35,413 bases of DNA from Burkholderiales bacterium (lineage in GTDB: Bacteria; Pseudomonadota; Gammaproteobacteria; Burkholderiales; Burkholderiaceae_C), in assembly GCA_025363275.1 (NCBI GenBank), contig JANYEE010000085.1, positions 1-35,413 on the forward strand, written 5' to 3'. Of this stretch, positions 1 through 8,526 are shown in pieces (position 1 is the first letter of the stretch; each line of letters starts with the position of its first letter). The notes beneath the pieces were generated by a model. The model did no database searches. It was not told the DNA's origin and saw nothing but the letters and a program-made list of their open reading frames with translations. The position numbers and the translations under genes were made by a program.

Positions 1-1988
1 TGGGCGAGCCCGGCCCGGAGCGTATTTGGTACGTGGGCGATGCGTTTGCACAGGGCATGAGTGTCGAGGAGGTCTTTGCGCTCACCAAGATCGACCCTTG
101 GTTTCTGGTGCAGATCGAGCAGATCGTCAAGATTGAGCTGGAAATCGAACGCCTGCCCCAGCCCGATAGCGGCTCGGCGCTGGACCGAATTGACGCGGCC
201 ACCCTGCGCACGCTGAAGCAAAAGGGCTTCTCGGACCGCCGCTTGGCCAAGCAGTTCAAGACCACTGACAAGGCCGTACGCGAGAAGCGCCGTGCGCTGG
301 GCGTGCGCCCGGTCTACAAACGTGTGGATACCTGCGCTGCAGAGTTCGCCACCAACACGGCTTACATGTATTCGACCTACGAGGCCGAAGGCGCTGAGTG
401 CGAAGCCGCACCCACAGATAAGAAAAAGATCATGGTGCTGGGTGGTGGCCCGAACCGCATCGGCCAAGGTATCGAATTTGACTACTGCTGCGTACATGCC
501 GCCTTGGCTTTGCGGGAAGACGGTTACGAGACCATCATGGTCAACTGCAACCCCGAAACTGTGTCGACCGACTACGACACCAGCGATCGTCTCTACTTCG
601 AACCGCTGACGCTCGAAGACGTGCTGGAAATCGTCGATAAGGAAAAGCCAGTTGGCGTGATCGTGCAATACGGTGGACAAACTCCGTTGAAGCTCGCGCT
701 GGATTTGGAAGCCAATGGCGTGCCCATCATCGGTACCAGCCCGGACATGATTGACGCCGCCGAAGACCGCGAGCGTTTCCAGAAGCTGCTGCATGAACTC
801 AAATTGCGCCAGCCACCCAATGCCACGGCCCGTGCCGAACCCGAAGCGCTGGAGAAAGCCGCGGCCTTGGGTTACCCGCTGGTGGTACGTCCCAGTTATG
901 TCCTGGGTGGTCGCGCCATGGAAATTGTCCACGAGCAGCGCGACTTGGAGCGCTATATGCGCGAAGCCGTGAAGGTCAGCAATGACTCTCCCGTGCTGCT
1001 GGACCGCTTCCTGAACGATGCGATTGAATGCGATGTGGATTGCATCCGCGACTCCGCAGGCGACACCTTCATCGGCGGTGTGATGGAATACATTGAGCAG
1101 GCCGGTGTGCACAGCGGAGACTCTGCGTGCTCCTTGCCACCGTACAGCCTCGCGGTTGACACCGTGGCTGAGATCAAGCGCCAGACTAAGGCCATGGCCG
1201 CTGCGCTGAATGTGGTGGGCCTGATGAACGTTCAATTCGCTATTCAAAACGTGGATGGCAAAGACGTGATCTATGTGCTGGAAGTGAACCCCCGCGCAAG
1301 CCGCACCGTGCCCTTCGTTTCCAAAGCCACGGGCATTCAACTGGCCAAGGTGGCCGCACGCTGCATGGCAGGTCAGACGCTGGCTGCACAGGGCATTACC
1401 GCCGAAGTGACGCCGCCCTATTTCAGCGTCAAGGAAGCCGTGTTTCCCTTCGTCAAGTTCCCGGGTGTCGATACCATTCTTGGCCCCGAGATGAAGTCCA
1501 CCGGCGAAGTCATGGGTGTGGGAAAGACTTTTGGCGAAGCCTTTGTGAAATCGCAACTGGGCGCCGGTGCCAAGCTGCCGCGCAGCGGAACTACGTTCAT
1601 CTCGGTAAAGCAGAACGACAAGCCCCGCGTCGTTGAAGTGGCCCGCAAGCTGGTGGCCCTGGGCTTTAGCCTGGTGGCAACCAAGGGCACTGCTGGGGTG
1701 ATCACGGCCGAAGGCATTCCCTGCGCCGTGGTTAACAAGGTCACCGAAGGGCGCCCCAACATCGTGGACATGATCAAGAACAACGAAATCGCCATGGTGA
1801 TCAACACCGTGGAAGAGCGCCGCAATGCCATTAAGGATTCGCGCTACATCCGCACCTCGGCCTTGCTGGCCCGCGTGACCACTTACACCACCATTGCTGG
1901 CGCTGAAGCGGCCGTGGAAGGCATGAACTACCTGGACAACCTGGATGTGATTTCGGTGCAGGAAATGCACGCCCAACTGGCGGCATAA
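1..1988 (+). CDS. carB: Carbamoyl-phosphate synthase large subunit, C-terminal part (5' end outside window)
   Basis: Large subunit of carbamoyl-phosphate synthase, which makes carbamoyl phosphate from bicarbonate, ATP and glutamine-derived ammonia for arginine and pyrimidine synthesis in the cytoplasm. The reading frame is open from base 3, so the gene begins upstream; about 661 of the usual ~1080 residues are present. In order, counting from the GTG at base 33, I see the end of the oligomerisation region ([15 protein letters not shown]), the second ATP-grasp half beginning near residue 131 with [15 protein letters not shown] and containing [18 protein letters not shown], and a C-terminal MGS-like allosteric domain from about residue 520 ([15 protein letters not shown]). 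The GTG at 33 is internal and not a real start. A hairpin follows the stop codon, then greA. Identification is secure. Confidence 0.97.
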   Translation, partial: GEPGPERIWYVGDAFAQGMSVEEVFALTKIDPWFLVQIEQIVKIELEIERLPQPDSGSALDRIDAATLRTLKQKGFSDRRLAKQFKTTDKAVREKRRALGVRPVYKRVDTCAAEFATNTAYMYSTYEAEGAECEAAPTDKKKIMVLGGGPNRIGQGIEFDYCCVHAALALREDGYETIMVNCNPETVSTDYDTSDRLYFEPLTLEDVLEIVDKEKPVGVIVQYGGQTPLKLALDLEANGVPIIGTSPDMIDAAEDRERFQKLLHELKLRQPPNATARAEPEALEKAAALGYPLVVRPSYVLGGRAMEIVHEQRDLERYMREAVKVSNDSPVLLDRFLNDAIECDVDCIRDSAGDTFIGGVMEYIEQAGVHSGDSACSLPPYSLAVDTVAEIKRQTKAMAAALNVVGLMNVQFAIQNVDGKDVIYVLEVNPRASRTVPFVSKATGIQLAKVAARCMAGQTLAAQGITAEVTPPYFSVKEAVFPFVKFPGVDTILGPEMKSTGEVMGVGKTFGEAFVKSQLGAGAKLPRSGTTFISVKQNDKPRVVEVARKLVALGFSLVATKGTAGVITAEGIPCAVVNKVTEGRPNIVDMIKNNEIAMVINTVEERRNAIKDSRYIRTSALLARVTTYTTIAGAEAAVEGMNYLDNLDVISVQEMHAQLAA

Positions 1989-2003
1989 TTCAACCCTAGC
2001 CCG

Positions 2004-2046
2004 CAAGGACAGTGCAGTGTGCCCACGCTGCCCTGTCCTTGTTTCT
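2004..2046 (+). terminator. Probable terminator or attenuator after carB
   Basis: CAAGGACAG (2004-2012) pairs perfectly with CTGTCCTTG (2033-2041), with an inner GCAG/CTGC pairing, and is followed by a T-rich stretch (TTTCTTG). It lies 15 bases after the carB stop. The T run is imperfect, so termination may be partial. Confidence 0.55.
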
Positions 2047-2060
2047 TGTGACGAAAGTTT

Positions 2061-2090
2061 TTGATTTTTCGACTGAACCAACCCTGTTAC
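2061..2090 (+). promoter_or_regulatory. Candidate sigma-70 promoter of greA
   Basis: TTGATT (2061-2066), an 18-base spacer and TGTTAC (2085-2090). Transcription would begin at or next to the A of the greA ATG at 2096. Each hexamer matches the consensus only partly, so this is a prediction from spacing and position. Confidence 0.4.
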
Positions 2091-2095
2091 TTTTT

Positions 2096-2572
2096 ATGGC
2101 AACCATTCCCATTACCAAGCGCGGCGCTGAGAGCCTGAAGGCCGAACTGCACAAACTCAAGACTGTGGACCGCCCTTGGGTGATCAACGCGATCTCTGAG
2201 GCGCGCGCCCAGGGTGATCTGAGCGAAAACGCGGAATACGAGTCGGCCAAAGATCGCCAGGGCTTTATTGAAGGGCGCATCCAGGAAGTCGAAGGCAAAC
2301 TGTCGGCAGCCCAAATCATCGATCCGTCTGAGCTGGACGCTGGCGGCCGCGTGGTGTTTGGTGCCACGGTGGAGCTCGAAGACGAAGACACTGGCGACCG
2401 CGTGACCTACCAGATCGTGGGTGAAGACGAAGCCGACCTGAAAAAGGGTTGGGTCAATATCAGCTCACCCATCGCGCGTGCGTTGATTGGCAAGGAAGAG
2501 GGCGACGTGGCCGTGGTCGTGGCGCCGGGCGGCGAGAAGGCTTTCGAGGTCGTCGCGGTCAAGTACATCTAA
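2096..2572 (+). CDS. greA: Transcription elongation factor GreA
   Basis: GreA rescues backtracked RNA polymerase by inserting its coiled coil into the secondary channel and stimulating cleavage of the extruded transcript. The protein is 158 residues, the standard length. The N-terminal coiled coil carries the acidic tip in GDLSENAEYESAKD, which corresponds to the catalytic Asp41/Glu44 loop of E. coli GreA. The C-terminal FKBP-like domain contains NISSPIARALIGKEEGD and ends VAVKYI. The ATG at 2096 gives the conserved start MATIPITKRGAE; an in-frame extension back to 2012 is open but does not look like family sequence. There is no Shine-Dalgarno sequence before the ATG (five T residues precede it), which fits a leaderless message from the promoter at 2061-2090. 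The DUF4149 gene follows 24 bases later. Confidence 0.97.
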   Translation: MATIPITKRGAESLKAELHKLKTVDRPWVINAISEARAQGDLSENAEYESAKDRQGFIEGRIQEVEGKLSAAQIIDPSELDAGGRVVFGATVELEDEDTGDRVTYQIVGEDEADLKKGWVNISSPIARALIGKEEGDVAVVVAPGGEKAFEVVAVKYI

Positions 2573-2596
2573 GTCCGCCTTTAAGCGCGAGTCGAC

Positions 2597-3013
2597 ATGC
2601 GTCACTTACCGATCTGGCTATCAGCGTTGTGGTGGGGGAGCCTCACCACGCTGGGCTTCTTGGTGGTGCCCATGCTGTTTGCGAACCTAGCCACTCCTGC
2701 AATGGCGGGCAATATGGCGGCCAAACTCTTCTCAGCCCAAACCTATATCTCTAGCGTATGTGGGCTGCTGATATTGCTCATTTTCGGATCAAAACGCCCG
2801 TTGGTCCGCAAGAAAACTGCCCAGGGTGCTACACTTTTTGTAGTGGGCGGTATGCTCTTGGCATTGCTAGTCGAGTTTGGCGTGGCCCCCCGCATCGTGG
2901 CCCGCGAAAACCTGGCCCTGTGGCATGGCTTGGGTAGCGCCATGTACGTAGTTCAGTGGTTATGTGCTGCGGCGGTGTTTTGGAAACTGATCCAGGCGAC
3001 TCAGACGGATTGA
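2597..3013 (+). CDS. DUF4149 family membrane protein
   Basis: A 138-residue, very hydrophobic protein with about four membrane segments: near residues 5-28 (ALWWGSLTTLGFLVVPMLF), 46-63, 75-95 (LFVVGGMLLALLVEFGV) and 108-130. The W-G-S-L-T-T-LGFLVVP start followed by LFANLATPAMAG is what I know from the DUF4149 family, which commonly sits beside greA in Comamonadaceae. The function is unknown. It starts 24 bases after greA on the same strand, so the two are probably cotranscribed. No catalytic motif is visible. A dispersed repeat lies immediately after its stop codon. Confidence 0.8.
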   Translation: MRHLPIWLSALWWGSLTTLGFLVVPMLFANLATPAMAGNMAAKLFSAQTYISSVCGLLILLIFGSKRPLVRKKTAQGATLFVVGGMLLALLVEFGVAPRIVARENLALWHGLGSAMYVVQWLCAAAVFWKLIQATQTD

Positions 3014-3024
3014 AGTTGCTACGT

Positions 3025-3074
3025 TTGCTATTGAATTGATAGCTGCTCCCGCATATTCCACTTGGGCTACAGGC
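3025..3074 (+). repeat. Dispersed GCTAT-N7-ATAGC repeat, intergenic copy 1
   Basis: Begins 11 bases after the DUF4149 stop. The element has a 5' inverted core (GCTAT, 7 bases, ATAGC at 3027-3043), then GCTCCCGCATATTCCAC and a 3' block GGGCTACAGGC ending at 3074. It matches the copy inside earP at 39 of 50 positions and shares the same 5' and 3' blocks with the copy at 23398-23451. No ORF or target-site duplication is evident. Confidence 0.8.
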
Positions 3075-3253
3075 ACTATTAGCTGGTGGATTCAAGTGCG
3101 CGGTGCAATGCAAGCTTGTAGACGCTTGGTGCCAGGACCTGAGTGGCTGTCTGTGCGTTTTACCTCAGTGTGCAATCGAGCAGAGCACGACACTCCAGTA
3201 CTTAGGGTACGCGGATGGGCTTGACGATAGCTGTGCGAAAATTACCGCAAAAC

Positions 3254-5293
3254 ATGAAACAGAAAAACACAAAAAAGCATTTGGTATTGGGGGTCGCCTT
3301 GGCGTGTTTAGCGACTTCCAGCGCCGCGCTGACCTTGGGACGGGCCCGCGGTGCAGTATTGCTGGGGCAACCGCTGAGCCTGACCATTGCTGTTCAGGCG
3401 GACGGTGATGACGCCGCGGCTGATTTGTGTTTTGACGCGGACGTTTACTACGGCGACATTCGCCAAGACGCAAGTCGTATCTCGGTCGTACCGCTGCGCC
3501 AGGAAGGCGGGTCACCGACGGCGGTCAAACTGGGCGTATCGGCGCCGGTAGATGAACCCATTGTTACGGTATATCTGCGCTCATCGTGTGGGCAAAAGAC
3601 TTCCCGCAAATACGTGCTTCTTTCTGACTTGGCGAGTGACCTCGCACCCGCCTTGCCCAGCGAGGTGATTGCCCGTGTCCCTCGCACGCTGGCGCAGCCC
3701 GCTGTTGGCGTGGTGGCTCCCTCTGGCACACCACAGACCGTTCCAACCGGTGGTGTTGAACCCACCGACCCCAAGCAGCTCGCACCGCGTAATAAAAAGC
3801 GCACGGCGCCGGTTTCCAAACCGGTAGCTTCCCGTCCTGCGGCCGTACCGAAGCTTGCTACTGCTGGAACGAAAGCGCGCCTCAAACTGTCCATTCTGGA
3901 TTTGGTTGATATCAAGGATCCCAACCTCAAGCTCAGCAATGAATTGAGTAGCCAGCCATCGGATGACCCGCAAAAACGAGAGGCCGCCAGTGCCCTGTGG
4001 CGTTCTTTGAACACTTCGGTGCAAGACTTGATTCAAGAAGGCGCGCAACAGAAAGCTCTGAGGGAAGATCTGAAGAGCTTGCGTGACCTCACTGGAAAAA
4101 ACCAACGGGATTTGCAGGAACTGTTGGGCCGCCTCCAGCAAGCTGAGGCTCAGCGTTACGCCAACCCTTTGGTGTATGGCTTGGGTGCCCTGCTGTTGCT
4201 CGCATGTTTGGCGTTGCTCGCATTGCTTTTTAAACTCCGTCGCAGTGGCTCTGACGATGAGCCCTGGTGGCGTAGTGACAGTGAGCATCAGGCTGATGAT
4301 CTCGACACAGCACTAATTTCACGTGTGGGCGTAGCCCCGCCCACGGCAGCGGAGCGGTCCACAGAAGACGAAGACATAACTGTGGCTTCGCCCCGCAAGG
4401 TAGTCCCGGCGGCGGCGACTCCGGATTTCAGCAATTCTGGGTTGGACATCGATCTTGATTTGGACAATCCTCTGCCTGCAGCATCGATACTGGAGGCACC
4501 CCATGCTGTGCAACGTCAAGAGTTAGCCGCTGCTGTAGGGTCAAGCGGCTTTAGTGCTCCCGGTACTCGTCGGGATTTGTCGCACAGTGTGCACGCGTCC
4601 TTGCATGCTATCAACACCCAAGAAATGCTGGATGTGCGTCAGCAGGCCGACTTTTTCATGACACTGGGTCAGCATGAAGAAGCCATCAGTTTGTTGGAGG
4701 GAAGCATTCACGAAAATGAGGCCTCTAATCCTTTGGTTTACTTGGACTTACTCAAGGTTTTGCATACGCTCAGTCGCAAACCGGCGTTCGACCATTACCG
4801 CTCTGAATTCAACAGCATCTTCACGGGACGCGTGCAGCCCTATGCGACCTTCGGGCAACCTGGGAATTCCCTGGACGCTTATCCCCAGATCTGTGGAGAA
4901 ATTTCTGAACTGTGGAGCACCGATGCGGCGGTTGAGTTCTTGGAGCAATGTATGGTGCGCCGCCCTGAAGATGCGCCGGAGCTGTACTTCGATTTGGACG
5001 CATTTCGTGATCTCTTGCTATTGCACGCTGTGGCAAGCCGCGTTCGTTTGAACTCAGTGTCAGACTCCGGATTATTGCCTTTCAGCGCAATAAAAATGGC
5101 CGCCAGTCCAGACGTTGAGGGCAGCAGCGCACTGGTGGTGTCGGACGGGCTATCTGAAATGACGATTCCAGTGACTCTAGTCGAACCTCAGGGTCATGAA
5201 TTGGCAGTTGATCTGGATTTATCCAGTGCGGATAACAACCTGATTGACTTCGATGCTTCAGGCTTTACCGTCAACTTGCCGAAGCCAGGTTAA
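3254..5293 (+). CDS. FimV-like envelope protein with TPR-type C-terminus
   Basis: A 679-residue protein resembling FimV, an inner-membrane hub protein that in Pseudomonas supports type IV pilus assembly and polar organisation. It has a signal-type N-terminus (HLVLGVALACLATSSAA), then a beta-rich domain beginning LTLGRARGAVLLGQPL with SLCFDADVYYGD-like wording at about residues 55-80 and YLRSSCGQKTSRKYVLL. A Pro/Lys-rich linker follows, then a coiled coil at about 245-300, one transmembrane helix at about 302-326 and an acidic cytoplasmic region (DIDLDLDNP). The C-terminal helical repeats from about 457 (ADFFMTLGQHEEAISLLEGSI) recall FimV_C. No LysM domain is obvious. ATG 3254 is chosen because it places the signal peptide at the N-terminus; upstream in-frame starts add a non-signal segment. 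No pilus genes are nearby. It is convergent with the next gene, 16 bases away. Confidence 0.75.
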   Translation: MKQKNTKKHLVLGVALACLATSSAALTLGRARGAVLLGQPLSLTIAVQADGDDAAADLCFDADVYYGDIRQDASRISVVPLRQEGGSPTAVKLGVSAPVDEPIVTVYLRSSCGQKTSRKYVLLSDLASDLAPALPSEVIARVPRTLAQPAVGVVAPSGTPQTVPTGGVEPTDPKQLAPRNKKRTAPVSKPVASRPAAVPKLATAGTKARLKLSILDLVDIKDPNLKLSNELSSQPSDDPQKREAASALWRSLNTSVQDLIQEGAQQKALREDLKSLRDLTGKNQRDLQELLGRLQQAEAQRYANPLVYGLGALLLLACLALLALLFKLRRSGSDDEPWWRSDSEHQADDLDTALISRVGVAPPTAAERSTEDEDITVASPRKVVPAAATPDFSNSGLDIDLDLDNPLPAASILEAPHAVQRQELAAAVGSSGFSAPGTRRDLSHSVHASLHAINTQEMLDVRQQADFFMTLGQHEEAISLLEGSIHENEASNPLVYLDLLKVLHTLSRKPAFDHYRSEFNSIFTGRVQPYATFGQPGNSLDAYPQICGEISELWSTDAAVEFLEQCMVRRPEDAPELYFDLDAFRDLLLLHAVASRVRLNSVSDSGLLPFSAIKMAASPDVEGSSALVVSDGLSEMTIPVTLVEPQGHELAVDLDLSSADNNLIDFDASGFTVNLPKPG

Positions 5294-5309
5294 GAGTACC
5301 GGCCATTTT

Positions 5310-6317
5310 TTACCTTCGGACCTGTAGGGAGCCGGGATTGACGATATTCGTCGGTGTGCCGCGTATGAAATTGACTACATTATCAAAAGCTGCTCCGAAG
5401 TACATTTCATAGCTATTAAGTTCTACAAAGCCGATGTGGGGAGTGCAAATGCAGTTCTCCAGCCGCAAAAGAGCGTGACCTTGCAGAATGGGCTCTGTCT
5501 CGAATACATCGACTGCAGCCATACCGGGACGCCCGCGGTTTAGCGCGGTTAGTAATGCATCTGGCTCTATCAATTCAGCCCGTGAGGTGTTAACCAGCAG
5601 CGCTGTTGTTTTCATACGGGCTAGGTCTGCCGCCGTAACGATACCCAGGGTCGAAGCTGCAAGTCGCAAATGTAGGCATAAAACATCGCATTGCTCAAAA
5701 AATTCTTCCCGACTGGCTGCAACTTCCAGTCCGTCCATCAGGGCGTTTTGGCGGGATGTCTCGCTTCCCCAAATCACAACGCGCATGCCAAAAGCCTTGC
5801 CGTAGCCTGCCACCAGCTTGCCAATACGACCGTAGCCCCAGATGCCGAGTGTTTTGCCGTTCAAGGTCACGCCGAGGCCAAAGTTACTGGGCATGGCGCC
5901 CGCCTTGAGCCCACTTTGCTGCCAGGCACCGTGCTTCAGGTTGCCTATGTACTGGGGCAACCGCCGCATCGCCGCCATAGCCAGAGCCCAGGTCAGCTCG
6001 GCGGGTGCGATTGCGGAGCCCACACCTTCTGAAACGGCTACACCACGCTCAGTGCACGCCTGGATGTCCACGTGCTCGCCCACACGTCCGGTTTGCGATA
6101 TCAGTTTAAGTTTGGGGAGCTTTTCGATGAGCTGACGCGATATGGGTGTGCGTTCGCGGTTCAAAACGACGACATCTGCATCTTTGAGTCTGACGGATAG
6201 CTGTCCTAAGCCCTTAACGGTATTGGTGTAAACCTTGGCTTGGTAGATGTCGAGTTTGGACGCACATTCCAGTTTGCGCACGGCATCTTGGTAGTCATCG
6301 AGGATCACAATATTCAT
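5310..6317 (-). CDS. D-2-hydroxyacid dehydrogenase family protein
   Basis: NAD(P)-dependent oxidoreductase of the D-isomer 2-hydroxyacid dehydrogenase family, 335 residues. The Rossmann motif GYGRIG lies at about residues 161-166. The family catalytic set is present: Arg in LLVNTSRAELIE, Glu in DVFETEP and His in CTPHIGF. The C-terminus carries ELNSYEMYFGAAFDN, a conserved tail motif of this subgroup. The substrate cannot be read from sequence. The start MNIVILDDYQDAV matches the family; another ATG lies nine bases upstream at 6326, where a CAAGG could act as a close ribosome site. It is the last of three minus-strand genes after lexA and the small gene at 6369-6722, with only about 50 bases between, so it may be transcribed from the lexA promoter. 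Confidence 0.88.
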   Translation of the reverse strand: MNIVILDDYQDAVRKLECASKLDIYQAKVYTNTVKGLGQLSVRLKDADVVVLNRERTPISRQLIEKLPKLKLISQTGRVGEHVDIQACTERGVAVSEGVGSAIAPAELTWALAMAAMRRLPQYIGNLKHGAWQQSGLKAGAMPSNFGLGVTLNGKTLGIWGYGRIGKLVAGYGKAFGMRVVIWGSETSRQNALMDGLEVAASREEFFEQCDVLCLHLRLAASTLGIVTAADLARMKTTALLVNTSRAELIEPDALLTALNRGRPGMAAVDVFETEPILQGHALLRLENCICTPHIGFVELNSYEMYFGAAFDNVVNFIRGTPTNIVNPGSLQVRR

Positions 6318-6368
6318 GCATGACATTGTGCCTTGTCACAAGGGTCCTGCCGGTGCGCTGGCGCGCGT

Positions 6369-6722
6369 TTAGCAGGAGACAGCAACCCCACCACGTGGGC
6401 CACAGTGTTCAGCGGCTTCGCGTGCCGCAAGCCGGTCCAGTTCCGCACACACATCAGCCATGTGGCCCGATATCACCATGCGACCAACATGGGCGCGGGG
6501 TTGACCGCTTTCAACAACGCGCACCACCCGCAAAGGCCGCCGTGCCTGAAAACAGGGTTGGCTGACGGGTGTGGCGGGCCGTAAAGCGGATGGACCCACT
6601 GACCGACAGTTGACGCTAGGCGCCAAGGGGGGCTGAGACACGGCATGCCCGGACAGTAAGCGGTAAGCCCAGGATTGCAGGGAGGACACAGCCTTGCTGC
6701 GAAGGATAAAAGCGAAGTTCAT
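6369..6722 (-). CDS. Small unknown protein encoded directly downstream of lexA
   Basis: A 117-residue protein I cannot assign. The N-terminus (MNFAFILRSKAVSSLQSWAYRLL) could be an amphipathic or weak membrane-targeting helix. The middle is Pro/Ser-rich, and the best-formed part is RVVRVVESG followed by HVGRMVISGHMADVCAELDRLAAREA (about residues 69-103), which reads like a conserved folded segment. AAGGAT lies about six bases before the ATG, a good ribosome site. The gene begins 26 bases after the lexA stop on the same strand, so it is almost certainly cotranscribed with lexA. In several proteobacteria this slot after lexA holds the cell-division inhibitor sulA, but I see no SulA resemblance and the protein is shorter. 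DNA-damage induction is inference from position only. Confidence 0.6.
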   Translation of the reverse strand: MNFAFILRSKAVSSLQSWAYRLLSGHAVSQPPLAPSVNCRSVGPSALRPATPVSQPCFQARRPLRVVRVVESGQPRAHVGRMVISGHMADVCAELDRLAAREAAEHCGPRGGVAVSC

Positions 6723-6747
6723 GGTGATCCTTAGAAGGTCAAAACGA

Positions 6748-7422
6748 TTACATCAGCATGGTGTTACGAATTAAACCCACGGCTAAGCCTTCGATTTCGA
6801 AAGGCTCGCCGGGCTCGACCACGATGGTTTGGTAGTCGGGGTTTTCGGCGTGGAGTTCGATCAGATGTTTGTTGCGGCGAAAGCGTTTGACGGTGACTTC
6901 GTCACCCAAACGTGCCACCACAATCTGTCCGTTCTTGGCGTCCTTCGTGGCTTGCACAGCCAATAAGTCACCGTCCATGATGCCGGCGTCTCGCATGGAC
7001 ATTCCGCGTACTTTCAACAGGTAATCGGGCTGGTGCTGGAACAGGCTGTTTTCTACATAGTAGGTTTGGTCGACGTGTTCTTGCGCCAGAATCGGCGAGC
7101 CAGCGGCAACGCGGCCAATTAAAGGCAGACCCAACTGGGCCATACCTGGCAAAGGCATGGAAAATTGCTTGGCGCGTGACTCGTTAATGGAGCGCAGCGT
7201 GTCGCCGCGCAGGCGGATGCCACGCGACGTGCCGCTAACCAATTCGATAACGCCTTTGCGGGCCAAAGCCTGCAAGTGTTCTTCGGCAGCGTTGGCAGAT
7301 TTAAAGCCCAGTTCCGTGGCGATTTCGGCACGGGTAGGGGGCGCACCAGTGCTGGCAATGGCGGCTTGAATGAGGTTCAAGATCTGTTGCTGGCGAGCGG
7401 TGAGTTTGGGGCTGTTTAGCAT
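6748..7422 (-). CDS. lexA: LexA repressor
   Basis: SOS repressor with self-cleaving S24 peptidase domain, 224 residues. The N-terminal winged helix-turn-helix covers about residues 1-72 ([37 protein letters not shown]). The cleavage site is Ala107-Gly108 in [11 protein letters not shown], the nucleophile is Ser142 in [11 protein letters not shown] and the general-base lysine is Lys179 in GDEVTVKRF, so all residues for RecA-stimulated autoproteolysis are present. AAGGAGT sits five bases before the ATG. Two LexA-like boxes in the divergent region (7453-7468 and 7489-7504) indicate autoregulation. The small gene at 6369-6722 and the dehydrogenase at 5310-6317 follow on the same strand. Confidence 0.97.
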   Translation of the reverse strand: MLNSPKLTARQQQILNLIQAAIASTGAPPTRAEIATELGFKSANAAEEHLQALARKGVIELVSGTSRGIRLRGDTLRSINESRAKQFSMPLPGMAQLGLPLIGRVAAGSPILAQEHVDQTYYVENSLFQHQPDYLLKVRGMSMRDAGIMDGDLLAVQATKDAKNGQIVVARLGDEVTVKRFRRNKHLIELHAENPDYQTIVVEPGEPFEIEGLAVGLIRNTMLM

Positions 7423-7452
7423 GCTGACTCCTTACAGGTGGGCCGAGTCCGA

Positions 7453-7468
7453 CTGTTTGTATGTACAC
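7453..7468 (-). promoter_or_regulatory. LexA box, lexA-proximal
   Basis: CTGT-TTGTATGT-ACAC, 15 of the 16 positions compatible with the CTGT-N8-ACAG operator. It lies 31 bases upstream of the lexA start codon, where a bound repressor would block the lexA promoter. Confidence 0.7.
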
Positions 7469-7488
7469 ACTGGTTCGGCATCCAGTAG

Positions 7489-7504
7489 CTGTATTTTTAA
7501 CCAG
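7489..7504. promoter_or_regulatory. LexA box, asparaginase-proximal
   Basis: CTGT-ATTTTTAA-CCAG, one mismatch from CTGT-N8-ACAG, with an AT-rich centre as in strong LexA sites. It lies 36 bases from the first box and 24 bases upstream of the asparaginase ATG, so it could affect both divergent genes. Confidence 0.65.
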
Positions 7505-7527
7505 TTTATTTATTTTTGCAAGTGGGA

Positions 7528-8514
7528 ATGAAAGTGACAGTGAAAAAAGTGGTTTTTTTGGGCACTGGCGGCACGATTGCTGGTCGGTCTGTTGATCGAT
7601 CGGACAACGTGGGCTATCTGTCGGCGCAAGTGGGCGTGACGCAACTGCTGGAAGGTTTGCCTGCGCTGGCCGCCGCATTGCAGGGCATCACCCCGGAGAG
7701 CGAGCAAGTTGCGCAGGTCGATAGCAAAGACATGGACTGGTCGCAATGGCAGGCGCTGTATGCCCGCGCGCTGCACCACTTACAGCGCGAGGATGTGGAG
7801 GCTTTGGTGATTACCCACGGCACGGACACGCTTGAAGAGACCGCCTTCTTTTTATCGCGGGTCCTACCGGGAGATCTTTTGGCCAGCAAGCCCGTGGTGC
7901 TGACCTGTGCGATGCGCCCGTCGACTGCAGACTTCCCTGACGGACCGCAGAACTTGTGCGATGCGGCCGTAGTGGCGAATGCGCTTGGTGCGCGGGGTGT
8001 TTTGGTGGTTTGCGCGGGGGTCGTGCACTCCGCACGGGACGTGCAGAAAGTCCACCCCTACCGCTTGGATGCTTTTAGCTCGGGGGAGGCGGGACCCCTC
8101 GGATGGGTGGAAGAGGGGCAAGTACGTTGGGTGCGCCTGATACACCAACACGGCGGCGTAAAGCCCGGTTTGCGGTGGCCAGCAGGGCCTTGGCCGCGGG
8201 TAGAGATCGTAGTGAATGCGGTGGGCATGGGCGGAGCCGCAGTCCGCGCGCTGTGCGCAGTGCCTGCTGCGCCCGATGCCCCAGTGCGGGGCATAGTTGT
8301 AGCAGGTACAGGAAACGGAACTATCAACCACGGTATGGAGGCAGCGCTTGCGCAAGCACGGGCCAAAGGCGTTCGGGTGGTGATCACCACCCGGTGTGCT
8401 TTGGGTCAACTGGTCGGCGCACGGGGGGCACCGGTGGCGGACGCCGAGTACTTGGGTTTGTCGGTAGTGAAGGCGCGCATCGCGCTGGTGCTGGAGCTCC
8501 TGGGTGAGCGCTAA
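7528..8514 (+). CDS. Asparaginase (L-asparagine amidohydrolase family)
   Basis: Hydrolyses L-asparagine to aspartate and ammonia. The protein is 328 residues with no signal peptide, so it is probably cytoplasmic. Both signature threonine motifs are present: LGTGGTIAG (nucleophile Thr13) and VITHGTDTLEETAFF (Thr99-Asp100). AMRPSTADFPDGPQNL and AGTGNGTINHGME further support the family. ATG 7528 is chosen; a GTG two codons later (7534) has better spacing from the GGGA upstream, and a TTG at 7516 is also in frame, so the exact start is uncertain by a few residues. It is divergent from lexA, with a LexA-like box in its leader, and ends in a hairpin terminator shared with convergent adk. Confidence 0.92.
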   Translation: MKVTVKKVVFLGTGGTIAGRSVDRSDNVGYLSAQVGVTQLLEGLPALAAALQGITPESEQVAQVDSKDMDWSQWQALYARALHHLQREDVEALVITHGTDTLEETAFFLSRVLPGDLLASKPVVLTCAMRPSTADFPDGPQNLCDAAVVANALGARGVLVVCAGVVHSARDVQKVHPYRLDAFSSGEAGPLGWVEEGQVRWVRLIHQHGGVKPGLRWPAGPWPRVEIVVNAVGMGGAAVRALCAVPAAPDAPVRGIVVAGTGNGTINHGMEAALAQARAKGVRVVITTRCALGQLVGARGAPVADAEYLGLSVVKARIALVLELLGER

Positions 8515-8526
8515 GCTTCAGACGTT

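Noticed and set aside
2012-2095. N-terminal extension of greA to GTG 2012
   Set aside because: The extra residues do not resemble GreA, overlap the carB terminator hairpin, and the ATG at 2096 gives the standard 158-residue protein.
5401-5445. TAGCTATTAAG-like sequence in the D-2-hydroxyacid dehydrogenase, considered as a fifth repeat copy
   Set aside because: It encodes the conserved family tail motif (HIGFVELNSYE.YFGAAFDN) and matches only about 10 bases of the repeat; the rest does not align.
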